A program made the translations under genes and the position numbers. The notes beneath the pieces are model-generated. The model had not been told where the DNA came from, searched no databases, and saw nothing but the letters and a program-made list of their open reading frames with translations. Of a stretch of DNA of 64,000 nucleotides, positions 16,537 through 24,194 are shown one piece after another. Each line of letters starts with the position of its first letter. Within the stretch, counting starts at the first letter, position 1. The DNA lies in NCBI RefSeq assembly GCF_004340965.1, contig NZ_SLYA01000001.1, positions 930,001 to 994,000 on the forward strand. The letters are read 5' to 3'. Source of the DNA: Sphingomonas sp. PP-CE-1A-559. Lineage in GTDB: Bacteria > Pseudomonadota > Alphaproteobacteria > Sphingomonadales > Sphingomonadaceae.

Positions 16537-17088
16537 GTGGGCGGTATCGCTTCGAAGGGCCAGTTGAGGATGTCATTCCTCCGCTGGGCGGTCGTGACCG
16601 TGCCCCTGATCCTGTTGCTGGGCTTCCTGTCCGGCCGATCGGTCAGCGTCGGCAGCGAGAATGGCTGGTACATGGCGCTCGCCAAGCCTGCGCTGAACCC
16701 GCCCGGCTGGGTGTTCCCGGTCGTTTGGACCACGCTCTACATCCTGATTGGCCTCGCGCTCGCGATGATCCTCAACGCGCGTGGCGCTCGGTTGCGCGGA
16801 CTGGCCGTCGCGCTGTTCGTCGGCCAGTTCCTGCTCAACCTCGCCTGGACGCCGATGTTCTTCGGCGCGCACAAGATCGGGCTGTCGGTGCTGGTGATCG
16901 TCGCGATGCTGGCATTGTCGATCGCCGCGACCTTCGTATTCGCGCGCATCCGCCCCGCCGCGGCGTGGCTGATGGTGCCGTACATGGTGTGGATCAGCTT
17001 TGCCGGCGTGCTAGCGTTCAGCATTGGGCAGTTGAACCCCGATGCCGAAACCCTTGCACCCGCGCCGCATACGTCCCAAATGCTGTGA
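16537..17088 (+). CDS. tspO: TspO/MBR family protein
   Basis: A 183-residue five-helix membrane protein of the TspO/translocator family, which binds tetrapyrroles and is linked to stress and light responses in bacteria. The family core is clear: NGWYMALAKPALNPPGWVFPVVWTTLYILIGLAL, then LNLAWTPMFFGAHKIGLS and a final helix with VPYMVWISFAGVLAFSIGQLN. The GTG at 16537 is preferred because GAAGG lies six bases upstream and the IASKGQLR segment before the first helix is conserved in sphingomonad homologues; an ATG at 16570 is possible. The EcfG-like promoter upstream would fit induction under general stress. Confidence 0.88.
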   Translation: MGGIASKGQLRMSFLRWAVVTVPLILLLGFLSGRSVSVGSENGWYMALAKPALNPPGWVFPVVWTTLYILIGLALAMILNARGARLRGLAVALFVGQFLLNLAWTPMFFGAHKIGLSVLVIVAMLALSIAATFVFARIRPAAAWLMVPYMVWISFAGVLAFSIGQLNPDAETLAPAPHTSQML

Positions 17089-17093
17089 CGCAG

Positions 17094-17129
17094 CAGTCAC
17101 TGTAACAGTCACTGCGACAGTCTTTGGGA
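17094..17129. repeat. Three 12-bp tandem repeats before ubiK
   Basis: Three consecutive 12-base units: CAGTCACTGTAA, CAGTCACTGCGA and the degenerate CAGTCTTTGGGA, starting five bases after the tspO stop and ending ten bases before the ubiK start. Confidence 0.8.
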
Positions 17130-17139
17130 TTTTGAAGCA

Positions 17140-17427
17140 ATGCAGTCCGAAAACCGCGTGTTCGACGATATCGTCAAGGTCTTGAACGGTGCTGCCGGTA
17201 CGCTTGCGGGCGTCGGTCGCGAAGCTGGTTCGGGGGCGCGGGAACGCGCGCGCGAATGGCTCGGCGGGCTCGACTTCGTCAGCCGCGAAGAGTTCGATGC
17301 GGTCAAGGCGATGGCATCGGCCGCACGCGACGAAAACGACGCGTTGAAGGCTCGGCTTGACGCGCTTGAAGTCAAGTTCGCAGCACAATCGACGGTAAAT
17401 GTACCGCTCGGGGCGTCGGTCGACTGA
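17140..17427 (+). CDS. ubiK: Accessory factor UbiK family protein (BMFP domain)
   Basis: A 95-residue member of the BMFP/UbiK family, accessory proteins of the ubiquinone-synthesis complex in the cytoplasm; they bind the membrane and help UbiJ-dependent hydroxylation steps. The N-terminus (MQSENRVFDDIVKVLNGAAG) is the amphipathic membrane-binding part. The C-terminal FVSREEFDAVKAMASAARDENDALKARLDALE is a short coiled coil that trimerises. Length and motif order match the family. A triple tandem repeat lies immediately upstream in place of a clear promoter. Neighbours are not ubi genes. Confidence 0.9.
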   Translation: MQSENRVFDDIVKVLNGAAGTLAGVGREAGSGARERAREWLGGLDFVSREEFDAVKAMASAARDENDALKARLDALEVKFAAQSTVNVPLGASVD

Positions 17428-17524
17428 CTTTTCCACAGTTTTCCGCAGAATTGGGGCCGATGGGGTTGTCGGGGCGTTTTTGCCTCGGCACCCTTTGTCG
17501 TGCGATAAGGACCGCCAGGACCCT

Positions 17525-18031
17525 ATGATGCTTGAACACGCCGACCACGACCACGAAGACGCCGCCCCGATCGACATGCTCGAGAGCTATTACGCTGCGC
17601 ATGGCTGGGAGCATGAGCGTCACGACGACGAGATCGTCGCGACCGTCAAGGGAAGCTGGGCGACCTATGAACTGCGCGCGCTGTGGCGCGAAGACGATAG
17701 CGTCCTGCAATTCCTCGCTTTTCCCGACATCAAGGTGCCCGACGAGCGGCGCCAGGCGGTCTATGAGACGATCGGGCTGGTCAATGAACAGCTCTGGATC
17801 GGGCATTTCGAGCTGTGGTCGTCGAGCGGCATATTGCTGTTCCGGCACGCGGCGATGGTCGACGGGGGTGACGACGGCACGATGTCGCTCGACGCGGCGG
17901 AACTGCTGGTCGAATCGGCAATCGAGGAGTGCGAGCGCTTCTATCCCGTGTTCCAGTTCGTGCTGTGGGGTGGGAAGAGCCCCAAGGAAGCGATCGCCGC
18001 GGCACTGATCGAAACGCACGGCGAGGCATGA
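17525..18031 (+). CDS. YbjN domain-containing protein
   Basis: A 168-residue soluble protein of the YbjN family (a type III secretion chaperone-like fold; in E. coli YbjN affects motility and stress traits, but its biochemical role is unclear). The strand-rich core is LESYYAAHGWEHERHDDEIVATVKGSWATYELRALWREDDSVLQFLAFPDI followed by a helix and LWIGHFELWSSSGILLFRHAAMV. The acidic, His-rich start (EHADHDHEDAAP) is outside the fold. The ATG at 17525 (a second ATG follows at once) has AGGA four bases upstream. The stop overlaps the proC start by four bases (ATGA), so they are translationally coupled. Confidence 0.85.
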   Translation: MMLEHADHDHEDAAPIDMLESYYAAHGWEHERHDDEIVATVKGSWATYELRALWREDDSVLQFLAFPDIKVPDERRQAVYETIGLVNEQLWIGHFELWSSSGILLFRHAAMVDGGDDGTMSLDAAELLVESAIEECERFYPVFQFVLWGGKSPKEAIAAALIETHGEA

Positions 18032-18831
18032 GCTTTCCGGCAGGTCCGCTATGGCTGATCGGCTGCGGCAACATGGGCGGCGCGATGCTGCGGCGGTGGA
18101 TCGCCGCCGGGCTTGATCCGGCGACCGTTACGGTGATCACGCGGAGCGGGCAGGGGGCACCCGAAGGTGTCCGTTCGCTGACCGCGCTTCCCGACGGGGA
18201 GGCGCCCGCGACGGTGATGCTCGCGCTGAAGCCGCAGCAGATCGATGCCGCGCAGGCTTTGCTGGCACCCATGCGAGGCAAGCCGCAACTGCTCCTGTCG
18301 ATCCTCGCCGGTGTCGACCACGCGGCACTCTCCCAGCGGTTCGCGGCTGACACGATCGTCCGCGCGATGCCCAACCTTCCGGTGGCGATCGGCAAGGGCG
18401 TGACGTCGCTCTTCACTGTTAGCGCGTCTGAAGAGGCGATAGCAGCGGCGGAGGCATTCGCAGCCCCGCTCGGCCATTACGAATGGATCGCCGACGAAGC
18501 GCATTTCGATGCGGTGACCGCGCTTGCCGGATCCGGCCCCGGGTTCGTGTTCCGATTCGCCGATGCGCTCGCCAAGGCGGGTGCAGCGCTCGGGCTGCCG
18601 GCGGACCAGGCGGCGCGTCTCGCTATCGCAACTCTGGAGGGTTCTGCAATCATGGCGGCCGAGGCAGACGTATCGCCCGGCATACTCGCCGACCGCGTCG
18701 CCAGCCCCGGCGGATCGACCCGCGAGGGCCTGAACGTCCTCGACCGCGACGACGCCTTGGTCACGCTGCTTACCGCGACGCTTGCCGCCTCCGAACGCCG
18801 CAACGCCGAAATGGCGGCTGCGGCGCGTTAG
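18028..18831 (+). CDS. proC: Pyrroline-5-carboxylate reductase
   Basis: A 267-residue P5C reductase, which uses NAD(P)H for the last step of proline synthesis. The N-terminal Rossmann motif is LWLIGCGNMGGAMLRRW, and the C-terminal dimer domain holds the family signature ALAGSGPGFVFRFADALAKAGAALG through SPGGSTREGLNVLD (about 165-240). The gene begins at the ATG that overlaps the YbjN stop (18028-18031). It is otherwise separate from other proline genes. Confidence 0.95.
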   Translation: MSFPAGPLWLIGCGNMGGAMLRRWIAAGLDPATVTVITRSGQGAPEGVRSLTALPDGEAPATVMLALKPQQIDAAQALLAPMRGKPQLLLSILAGVDHAALSQRFAADTIVRAMPNLPVAIGKGVTSLFTVSASEEAIAAAEAFAAPLGHYEWIADEAHFDAVTALAGSGPGFVFRFADALAKAGAALGLPADQAARLAIATLEGSAIMAAEADVSPGILADRVASPGGSTREGLNVLDRDDALVTLLTATLAASERRNAEMAAAAR

Positions 18832-18858
18832 AGGCGGCGTGGAATGTCGTGGGAATCG

Positions 18859-20022
18859 CTAGCCGCGCGGTGCTGCCGCGGTGAAGGCAGCGGCGATTGC
18901 GGCGTGCATCGGCTTGGCGACGAACGCGGCGTCGTACGGGCAGGGGCGGCGGCGAGCCTTGTCCTTGCGCGGCTCGAAACCCTCGATCCAGCTGTAGCGA
19001 TCGGTCATGCCCCACAACAACACGTCCTTCAGCGCCGGGTAGGCGAACATCAGGTCTAGATAGCCGCGCGTGAAGTCGGCCACTCCCTGGTCGCGTGCGG
19101 CGACGTCGGCGGGGAGATTATTGTCGCGGACGTCGAGTTCGGTGATGACGATGGCATAGCCCATCGCGGTGACGGCATCGATGAAACGACGCCATTCGCC
19201 TTCCAGCGCCGCGATCGCGGCGCGGGTGTCGGTGCCTTGCGTGACGAGGTGCGACTGGACGCCGAGCGCGTCGACCGGAACGCCGCGCGCCTTGAACCCT
19301 TCCAGCAGCTTGAGGACGCCGGCGCGGTGCTGTGCGTTGCCCGGCTCCCAGCTCATATAGTCGTTATAGACGAGTTGCGCGTGTGGGGCTGCGGTGCGCG
19401 CCGTGTGGAAGGCTAGGTCGAGCGTCGCCTCGGGGCTGCCGAGGGCGCGGGACAGGGCGGTCGTATACAGCGTGCCGTCGGCGGGGGTGACCGCCTCGTT
19501 GACGACGTCGTAGCTGCGGATGCGCGTGCCATAGCGCTGGCATACCGTGGTGATGTGCCGGACGAGCAACTGTTCCGCCGCACGCGTGGGCGTCGCGCCG
19601 AAATCGTGGCTTTCCTCCCATTTCGGCATCCATTTCGGCTGGTGCCACAGGAGGTTGTGGCCGCGGACGGGCAGTGCGTTGGCATCGGCCCACGCCATCA
19701 TCGCGTCGAACCGCGCGAAGTCGAAGGTCGTGGCGCTGGGGCGGAGCGCCTGCCACTTCATCTCGTTCTCGGGCACCAGCAGCCCGCAGTCGCGCTTCAG
19801 CAGTCTCGCATAGGCAGGGTTGGCGAACGAGCCGCGGTCCGCGCCGGGTTCGCTCCACGCGAAACAGGAGCCGAGGCGCATGCCCTTGGCTGCTGCCAGC
19901 GATTGCAGGCTCCCGTCGGCGCCCGTCGGGCGCAGGATCGATCGCGCCTGGGCATTCGCCGTAGCACCGGCAGCCGCGAGCCCCGCCAGCATGCCCAGTC
20001 CGTCCCGTCGTGTAATGTCCAC
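18859..20022 (-). CDS. Endo-1,4-beta-xylanase, GH10
   Basis: A 387-residue glycoside hydrolase of family 10, which hydrolyses internal beta-1,4 bonds of xylan. The acid/base Glu176 lies in YDVVNEAVTP and the nucleophile Glu295 in IVITELDVRD; the family blocks GHNLLWHQPKWMP and GMTDRYSWIEGFEP are also present. The N-terminus has a twin-arginine-like motif (ITRRDGLGMLAGLAAAGATANA), suggesting Tat export of the folded enzyme. The GTG start at 20022 has GAGGA six bases upstream. A TTGACA promoter with a LacI-type palindrome over its -10 region lies at 20045-20084, so xylan-derived sugar probably induces it. Confidence 0.93.
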   Translation of the reverse strand: MDITRRDGLGMLAGLAAAGATANAQARSILRPTGADGSLQSLAAAKGMRLGSCFAWSEPGADRGSFANPAYARLLKRDCGLLVPENEMKWQALRPSATTFDFARFDAMMAWADANALPVRGHNLLWHQPKWMPKWEESHDFGATPTRAAEQLLVRHITTVCQRYGTRIRSYDVVNEAVTPADGTLYTTALSRALGSPEATLDLAFHTARTAAPHAQLVYNDYMSWEPGNAQHRAGVLKLLEGFKARGVPVDALGVQSHLVTQGTDTRAAIAALEGEWRRFIDAVTAMGYAIVITELDVRDNNLPADVAARDQGVADFTRGYLDLMFAYPALKDVLLWGMTDRYSWIEGFEPRKDKARRRPCPYDAAFVAKPMHAAIAAAFTAAAPRG

Positions 20023-20044
20023 GAAGCATCCTCATTATATTTTT

Positions 20045-20084
20045 ATGATAGCGCTATCGTTGTTAGATATCGGGACGATGTCAA
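20045..20084 (-). promoter_or_regulatory. Xylanase promoter with LacI-family operator
   Basis: On the minus strand TTGACA (20079-20084) is 17 bases from AACGAT (20056-20061). The near-perfect palindrome ATGATAGCGCTATCGT (20045-20060) covers the -10 and the start of transcription. The central AGCGCT with flanking TGAT/ATCA-like arms is the classic LacI-family operator form, and a similar motif controls xylose genes in Caulobacter. Confidence 0.6.
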
Positions 20085-20126
20085 TCGCTTACCGGGCCGC
20101 CAAGGCCTGCGCGCCGCCAGGTTGCA

Positions 20127-20172
20127 GGCGGGTGACCCTGGCGGGTGACGGGGCGGGTGACGTGGCGGGCGG
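20127..20172. repeat. Tandem GGCGGGTGAC repeats upstream of clcA
   Basis: GGCGGGTGACCC(T), GGCGGGTGACGG, GGCGGGTGACGT and a partial GGCGGGCGG occur head to tail with a 12-13-base period, ending 20 bases before the clcA start codon. Confidence 0.75.
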
Positions 20173-20191
20173 CATGAACTAGATCGACATC

Positions 20192-21526
20192 ATGCCTGGG
20201 CTCTTCGATCATCTTATGCCGGCGAAACGCTGGACGCCGTCGCGGTACCGTGCGTTGCTGCGTGCACGGGGGCCGCGGTCCGTTCAGTTTCGCACTCGTG
20301 CGGCGATCCTGACGGGGGCGATCCTGATCGGCGTCGTAGCGACGCTGTTCGCCGAAGCGGCGGACTGGGCGGCTGGGGTGTTCGCCGGGTACGCGCAGAG
20401 CTGGCACTGGCTGCCGCTGTTGACGACGCCGCTGACGTTCATGGCGCTGGTCTGGCTGACGCGGCGGTACGCGCCGTTCGCGCGAGGATCGGGTATTCCG
20501 CAGGTGATCGCGGCACAGGCCGATCCGAACGAGGCGACGCGGACGCTGATCTCGCCGCGTACCGTCGCCGCCAAGGCCGTGCTGACGATCGGCGCGGTGC
20601 TGGGCGGTGCGTCGGTCGGGCGCGAGGGGCCGACCGTCCAGCTTGCCGCGGCGGTGATGGGCGCGACGCACCGGCTGGTCCGCGTGCCGTTGCGGGGCGG
20701 CGTGCTGATCGCCGGTGGCGCGGCGGGTGTCGCAGCCGCGTTCAACACACCGCTCGCCGGGCTGTTGTTCGCGATCGAGGAACTGGCGTCGGCGTATGAG
20801 CAGCGCGTGACGCTGCTGGTCCTCGCCGCGATCGTCATCGCCGGGATGGTCGCGCAGTCGGTGCAGGGCGACTACATCTATTTCGGTGCGATCGGCGCGC
20901 ATATGCCGTTGCTGTCGGCGCTGCTGGTAGCGCCGGTTGCGGGAATCGCCGGCGGGATGGCGGGCGGTCTGTTTTCCCGCACGCTGCTGGCGATGGCGCA
21001 GAGCCGCAACCGCATGACGACCTGGATCCGCGCCAACCCGGTCAAGTTCGCGGGAGCGTGCGGTGCGGTCGTCGCGGTGCTGGGCGTGTTCACCGGCCTG
21101 ACCTGGGGAACGGGCTATTCCGCGGCGCGCGCGATGATCGTCGGTGTCGATGCACCCTTGTGGTTCGGACCCGCCAAGTTCGTGGCGACCGCCGCGACCG
21201 CGATCGCGGGGTTGCCCGGCGGGATCTTCGCGCCGTCGCTCGCGGTCGGGGCTGGCGTCGGCAATTTGCTCCGCGAAGTGTTTCCCGGCGAACCCGCAAG
21301 CGCGATCGTGATCCTGGGGATGGTCGCATATTTCGCGGGTGTCGTCCGCGCGCCGCTGACCGCGGTCATCATCCTGTCGGAGACGACCGCCAGTCGCGGG
21401 CTGATGCTGCCGATGTTCGCGACCGCGTTCATCGCCGATGCGGCCAGCCAATGGGTCTGCCGCGAGAAGCTGTACCACGGGTTGTCGAAGACGTTCGCGA
21501 TGCCCGCAACGCCGAAAGTCCCTTAG
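20192..21526 (+). CDS. clcA: ClC family chloride channel/antiporter
   Basis: A 444-residue membrane protein of the ClC family. The three selectivity-filter motifs are all visible: GSGIP (99-103), GREGP (143-147, with the gating Glu145) and GGIFAP further on. The internal proton-path glutamate is also present in AFNTPLAGLLFAIEEL, so the protein should be a chloride/proton antiporter, not a passive channel. The C-terminus lacks CBS domains. The stop codon overlaps that of the convergent L,D-transpeptidase gene (21523-21526). A short tandem repeat precedes the start. Confidence 0.93.
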   Translation: MPGLFDHLMPAKRWTPSRYRALLRARGPRSVQFRTRAAILTGAILIGVVATLFAEAADWAAGVFAGYAQSWHWLPLLTTPLTFMALVWLTRRYAPFARGSGIPQVIAAQADPNEATRTLISPRTVAAKAVLTIGAVLGGASVGREGPTVQLAAAVMGATHRLVRVPLRGGVLIAGGAAGVAAAFNTPLAGLLFAIEELASAYEQRVTLLVLAAIVIAGMVAQSVQGDYIYFGAIGAHMPLLSALLVAPVAGIAGGMAGGLFSRTLLAMAQSRNRMTTWIRANPVKFAGACGAVVAVLGVFTGLTWGTGYSAARAMIVGVDAPLWFGPAKFVATAATAIAGLPGGIFAPSLAVGAGVGNLLREVFPGEPASAIVILGMVAYFAGVVRAPLTAVIILSETTASRGLMLPMFATAFIADAASQWVCREKLYHGLSKTFAMPATPKVP

Positions 21527-23097
21527 GGCCCGATATCGATCGCCTGCGCCTCGGCCCGTTTTGCGGATGCCTTGGCGAAGCCGAGTTGCTCCGCGATCGG
21601 ATCGTTCCAGCCGTAAGGATCGGTCCGAAATGCGACCTTGCCGGCGTCGTCGACATAGACGTTGTGGTACAGCAGCCGGACCGGAATGCGGCGGGGCAGG
21701 GGGACGAAGCTGGTCTCGCCCGAATCCTGCGCCGTCTGCCACGCCTCGCCGACGCCTTCGTCCTCCGCGAGGATACGCGCGAACCCCAACGCATCCTCGA
21801 CGCGGACGCAACCATGGCTCAGGTGACGCTGGCTGCGATCGAACAAGCCCGGCGCGGACGTGTCGTGAAGATAGATCGCCTGATCGTTGGCCATGTCGAA
21901 CTTGACCATGCCGAGTGCGTTGCTCGGCCCCGGCTGCTGGACGATCCAGCCATCGCGGACGACCATGTTGTGCGCGGTCAGATACTCCTCGCCGACATTG
22001 GCCATCTCGCCGTTCTGGATCGATTTGGGCACGGTCCAGGTGGGATTGGCAACCAGACGATAGATCGGCGACGATAGCGCCGGCGTCTCTCGGCCGGGTT
22101 CGCCGACGATCACCTTGCGCTGATCGATCATCGTGCCGTCGCGGTAATAGCGAAGCTGTGCGGCGGCGGTGTTGACGTCGATCCGCGTGGGCGGCGGCGT
22201 TCGTGCCAGCCACCGCCGCCGTTCGAGCCCGACCGCGAGCGCGCGCGCACGGTCGCCCGCGCCAAGGTTCAGTACCTTCAACGTCTCGGGTCCGACCACG
22301 CCGTCTGCGGCGATGCCGTAGTCGGTCTGGAGCCCTTTCAGCGCCTCGGCCATTGCCTGCGTGTAGATCATTGGTGCCGCGGTCGTCGGCGTGGTCGCTG
22401 TCGGCGCGGTTGGCGCTGCGGCTACGGCGAGCGGGCCGGTCGACGAGGGAAGATATCCGCTCTCAGCTAGCTGCTCGACGATCGTGGCGACACGCGCGTC
22501 GCGGTTGCCGACGCGGATGACGCCGGAGGGTATCGCCTGGACCGGCGTTGCGGTCGACGCCTTGGCGCTGAAGGCAAGATACGCGTCGGAGAGTTGTTTA
22601 TACTCGGCATCCTGCGGTGGGAGACCGTCGAACCATGCGACGAGATCGCCCTTGGCCAGCGCGCGGGAGAGGCCAATGGCGAGATCGACCTTGGGGCGGG
22701 GCAGCGTGTAGACCTCATGCAGTGAGGCGGGGTCGGTGCGGCCCTGTGCGAGTGCGCCGGCATAGTCGAGCGCGGCCTTGGTTCGCGCGGCATCGTCGAC
22801 GGGCGGGGCGCCGTCGGCGGGCGCGGGTAGGAACTCGACCCGATCGAGGCCGTGGCGCGCACGGTCGGCAAGGATTTGATCGAAGGCTGCGATGTTTGCC
22901 GCAGTCCAAGCGGCCTTGGTCGGAGTGGCCTTGCCAACTGCCTTTGGTGCCGACTTCGATGCGGTGCGGGGCTGGCCTTCCGCGATGGCCTTTGTTGAGA
23001 CGATGGGCTTCGGCGCGGGAGCAAATCCACCGAGCGCCAGAGCCAGGACCGGCATGCAACCCGAAGCGAGTTGCATCCGTAAAGTTCGTACTGTCAT
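21523..23097 (-). CDS. L,D-transpeptidase (YcbB-like) with peptidoglycan-binding domain
   Basis: A 524-residue exported enzyme that makes 3-3 crosslinks in peptidoglycan or attaches proteins to it. The catalytic YkuD domain in the C-terminal half has HLSHGCVRVED, with the nucleophile Cys (about residue 430), and the HDT motif (IYLHDTSAPGLFDR) before it. A peptidoglycan-binding repeat precedes it (ALKGLQTDYGIAADGVVGPETLKVLN, about 255-285). The N-terminal ~20 residues form a hydrophobic signal sequence. Size and order match the YcbB/LdtD group. No clear ribosome-binding site marks the 23097 start. The gene is convergent with clcA and shares overlapping stops. Confidence 0.9.
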   Translation of the reverse strand: MTVRTLRMQLASGCMPVLALALGGFAPAPKPIVSTKAIAEGQPRTASKSAPKAVGKATPTKAAWTAANIAAFDQILADRARHGLDRVEFLPAPADGAPPVDDAARTKAALDYAGALAQGRTDPASLHEVYTLPRPKVDLAIGLSRALAKGDLVAWFDGLPPQDAEYKQLSDAYLAFSAKASTATPVQAIPSGVIRVGNRDARVATIVEQLAESGYLPSSTGPLAVAAAPTAPTATTPTTAAPMIYTQAMAEALKGLQTDYGIAADGVVGPETLKVLNLGAGDRARALAVGLERRRWLARTPPPTRIDVNTAAAQLRYYRDGTMIDQRKVIVGEPGRETPALSSPIYRLVANPTWTVPKSIQNGEMANVGEEYLTAHNMVVRDGWIVQQPGPSNALGMVKFDMANDQAIYLHDTSAPGLFDRSQRHLSHGCVRVEDALGFARILAEDEGVGEAWQTAQDSGETSFVPLPRRIPVRLLYHNVYVDDAGKVAFRTDPYGWNDPIAEQLGFAKASAKRAEAQAIDIGP

Positions 23098-23175
23098 CGG
23101 TGGATAACGTTTGGACCGTTCGATGGGCTCACATGAGCGGCGAATTTCTCGGTTCCTGGGTTCGGCTCCCGTTGA

Positions 23176-24156
23176 TCAGCCGAAATCAAAGACGCCGCCG
23201 GGTGGTGCTGCGGCAAACTTCTCGCGAGGTATCGCCGCTGCGTCCAGCGCTTCGGCCAACGCAATTTGCGGCGCGTCGCGTGCTTCGTCGGTCAACTGGA
23301 ACGTGCCCCAGTGAATGCCGAGCGCCCGTTTCGCGTTGACCTCGCCGAAGATGCGCACCGCCTCGGCGGGATCAACATGCTGCCCGGCCATGAACCAGCG
23401 CGGGGCGTAGGCGCCGATCGGGATCAGCGCGACGTCGGGCGCGCCGAGACGCTCGCGGATCTGGCCGAAGATCGCGCCATTGCCGTACGCGGTATCGCCC
23501 GCGAACCAGATCGCACCGGCGGGCGTGTCGAGCCAGTGTCCGGCCCATAAAGCCATCCGGACGTCGCTCGGCCAGCGGTTGGCCCAGTGATAGGCGGGCG
23601 TGATCGTGGTGGAGATGCCGTTGACGATCGGCAGGCGGTCCCACCAGTCGCCGACGACGCACCGAGCGTCGGGCACCGCGGCGCGCAGGATCGTATCGTT
23701 GCCGAGTGGGAGGACGAACAGGGGCGTATGCGCCACCTGGAGCCTGCGCAAAGTGGCGACGTCGAAATGGTCGTAATGGCAATGGCTGATGAGGACGACG
23801 TCGATCGGCGGCAGGTCGTCGAAGGCGATACCGGGTGCCGCGACTCGCTTTGGCCCGGCGAACGAGACGGGGCTCGCGCGCTCCGACCAGATCGGGTCGG
23901 TCAGGATGTTGAGCCCCGCCACCTGGATCAGCATCGATGCGTGCCCGATCATCGTGACACGGATCCCGTCGACGCGCGCGTCGGGCTTGGCCGGCATGAC
24001 CGGCACCGAGCGCGGCCATTTCGCGACACCGGGCGCCAGCTTCCACCGCAGCACGTCTTTCAGGCCGCGGTCGGTCGGCGCCTGCCCCGGATTGAAAAAC
24101 CGGAGACCATCGAAATGGTCGGACGGGGGACCCTGATAATATCGGTTCTGCGGCAT
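23176..24156 (-). CDS. MBL fold metallo-hydrolase, NAPE-PLD/UlaG-like
   Basis: A 326-residue metallo-beta-lactamase-fold protein. The metal motif is ISHCHYDHFD (HxHxDH), and further ligands fit TITPAYHWANRW, WFAGDTAYG and GIHWGTFQLTDEA. The order and the PIWSERASPVSFAGPKRV segment resemble the NAPE-phospholipase D/UlaG-like group, which acts on phosphodiester or lactone bonds. It has no signal peptide, so it is probably cytoplasmic. The start at 24156 (MPQNRYYQGPPSDHFDG) is where the family similarity begins; a longer frame overlaps the S9 peptidase gene. The substrate is unknown. Confidence 0.88.
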   Translation of the reverse strand: MPQNRYYQGPPSDHFDGLRFFNPGQAPTDRGLKDVLRWKLAPGVAKWPRSVPVMPAKPDARVDGIRVTMIGHASMLIQVAGLNILTDPIWSERASPVSFAGPKRVAAPGIAFDDLPPIDVVLISHCHYDHFDVATLRRLQVAHTPLFVLPLGNDTILRAAVPDARCVVGDWWDRLPIVNGISTTITPAYHWANRWPSDVRMALWAGHWLDTPAGAIWFAGDTAYGNGAIFGQIRERLGAPDVALIPIGAYAPRWFMAGQHVDPAEAVRIFGEVNAKRALGIHWGTFQLTDEARDAPQIALAEALDAAAIPREKFAAAPPGGVFDFG

Positions 24157-24194
24157 GCGCCTGCCTAGCCCGAAGCCCCCCGGCCGCCCAGACG

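Noticed and set aside
20081-22213. A 710-codon open frame on the minus strand across clcA and the L,D-transpeptidase gene
   Set aside because: It is Arg/Gln-rich with no domain, and antisense to two well-supported genes. Such frames are common by-products of high third-position GC.
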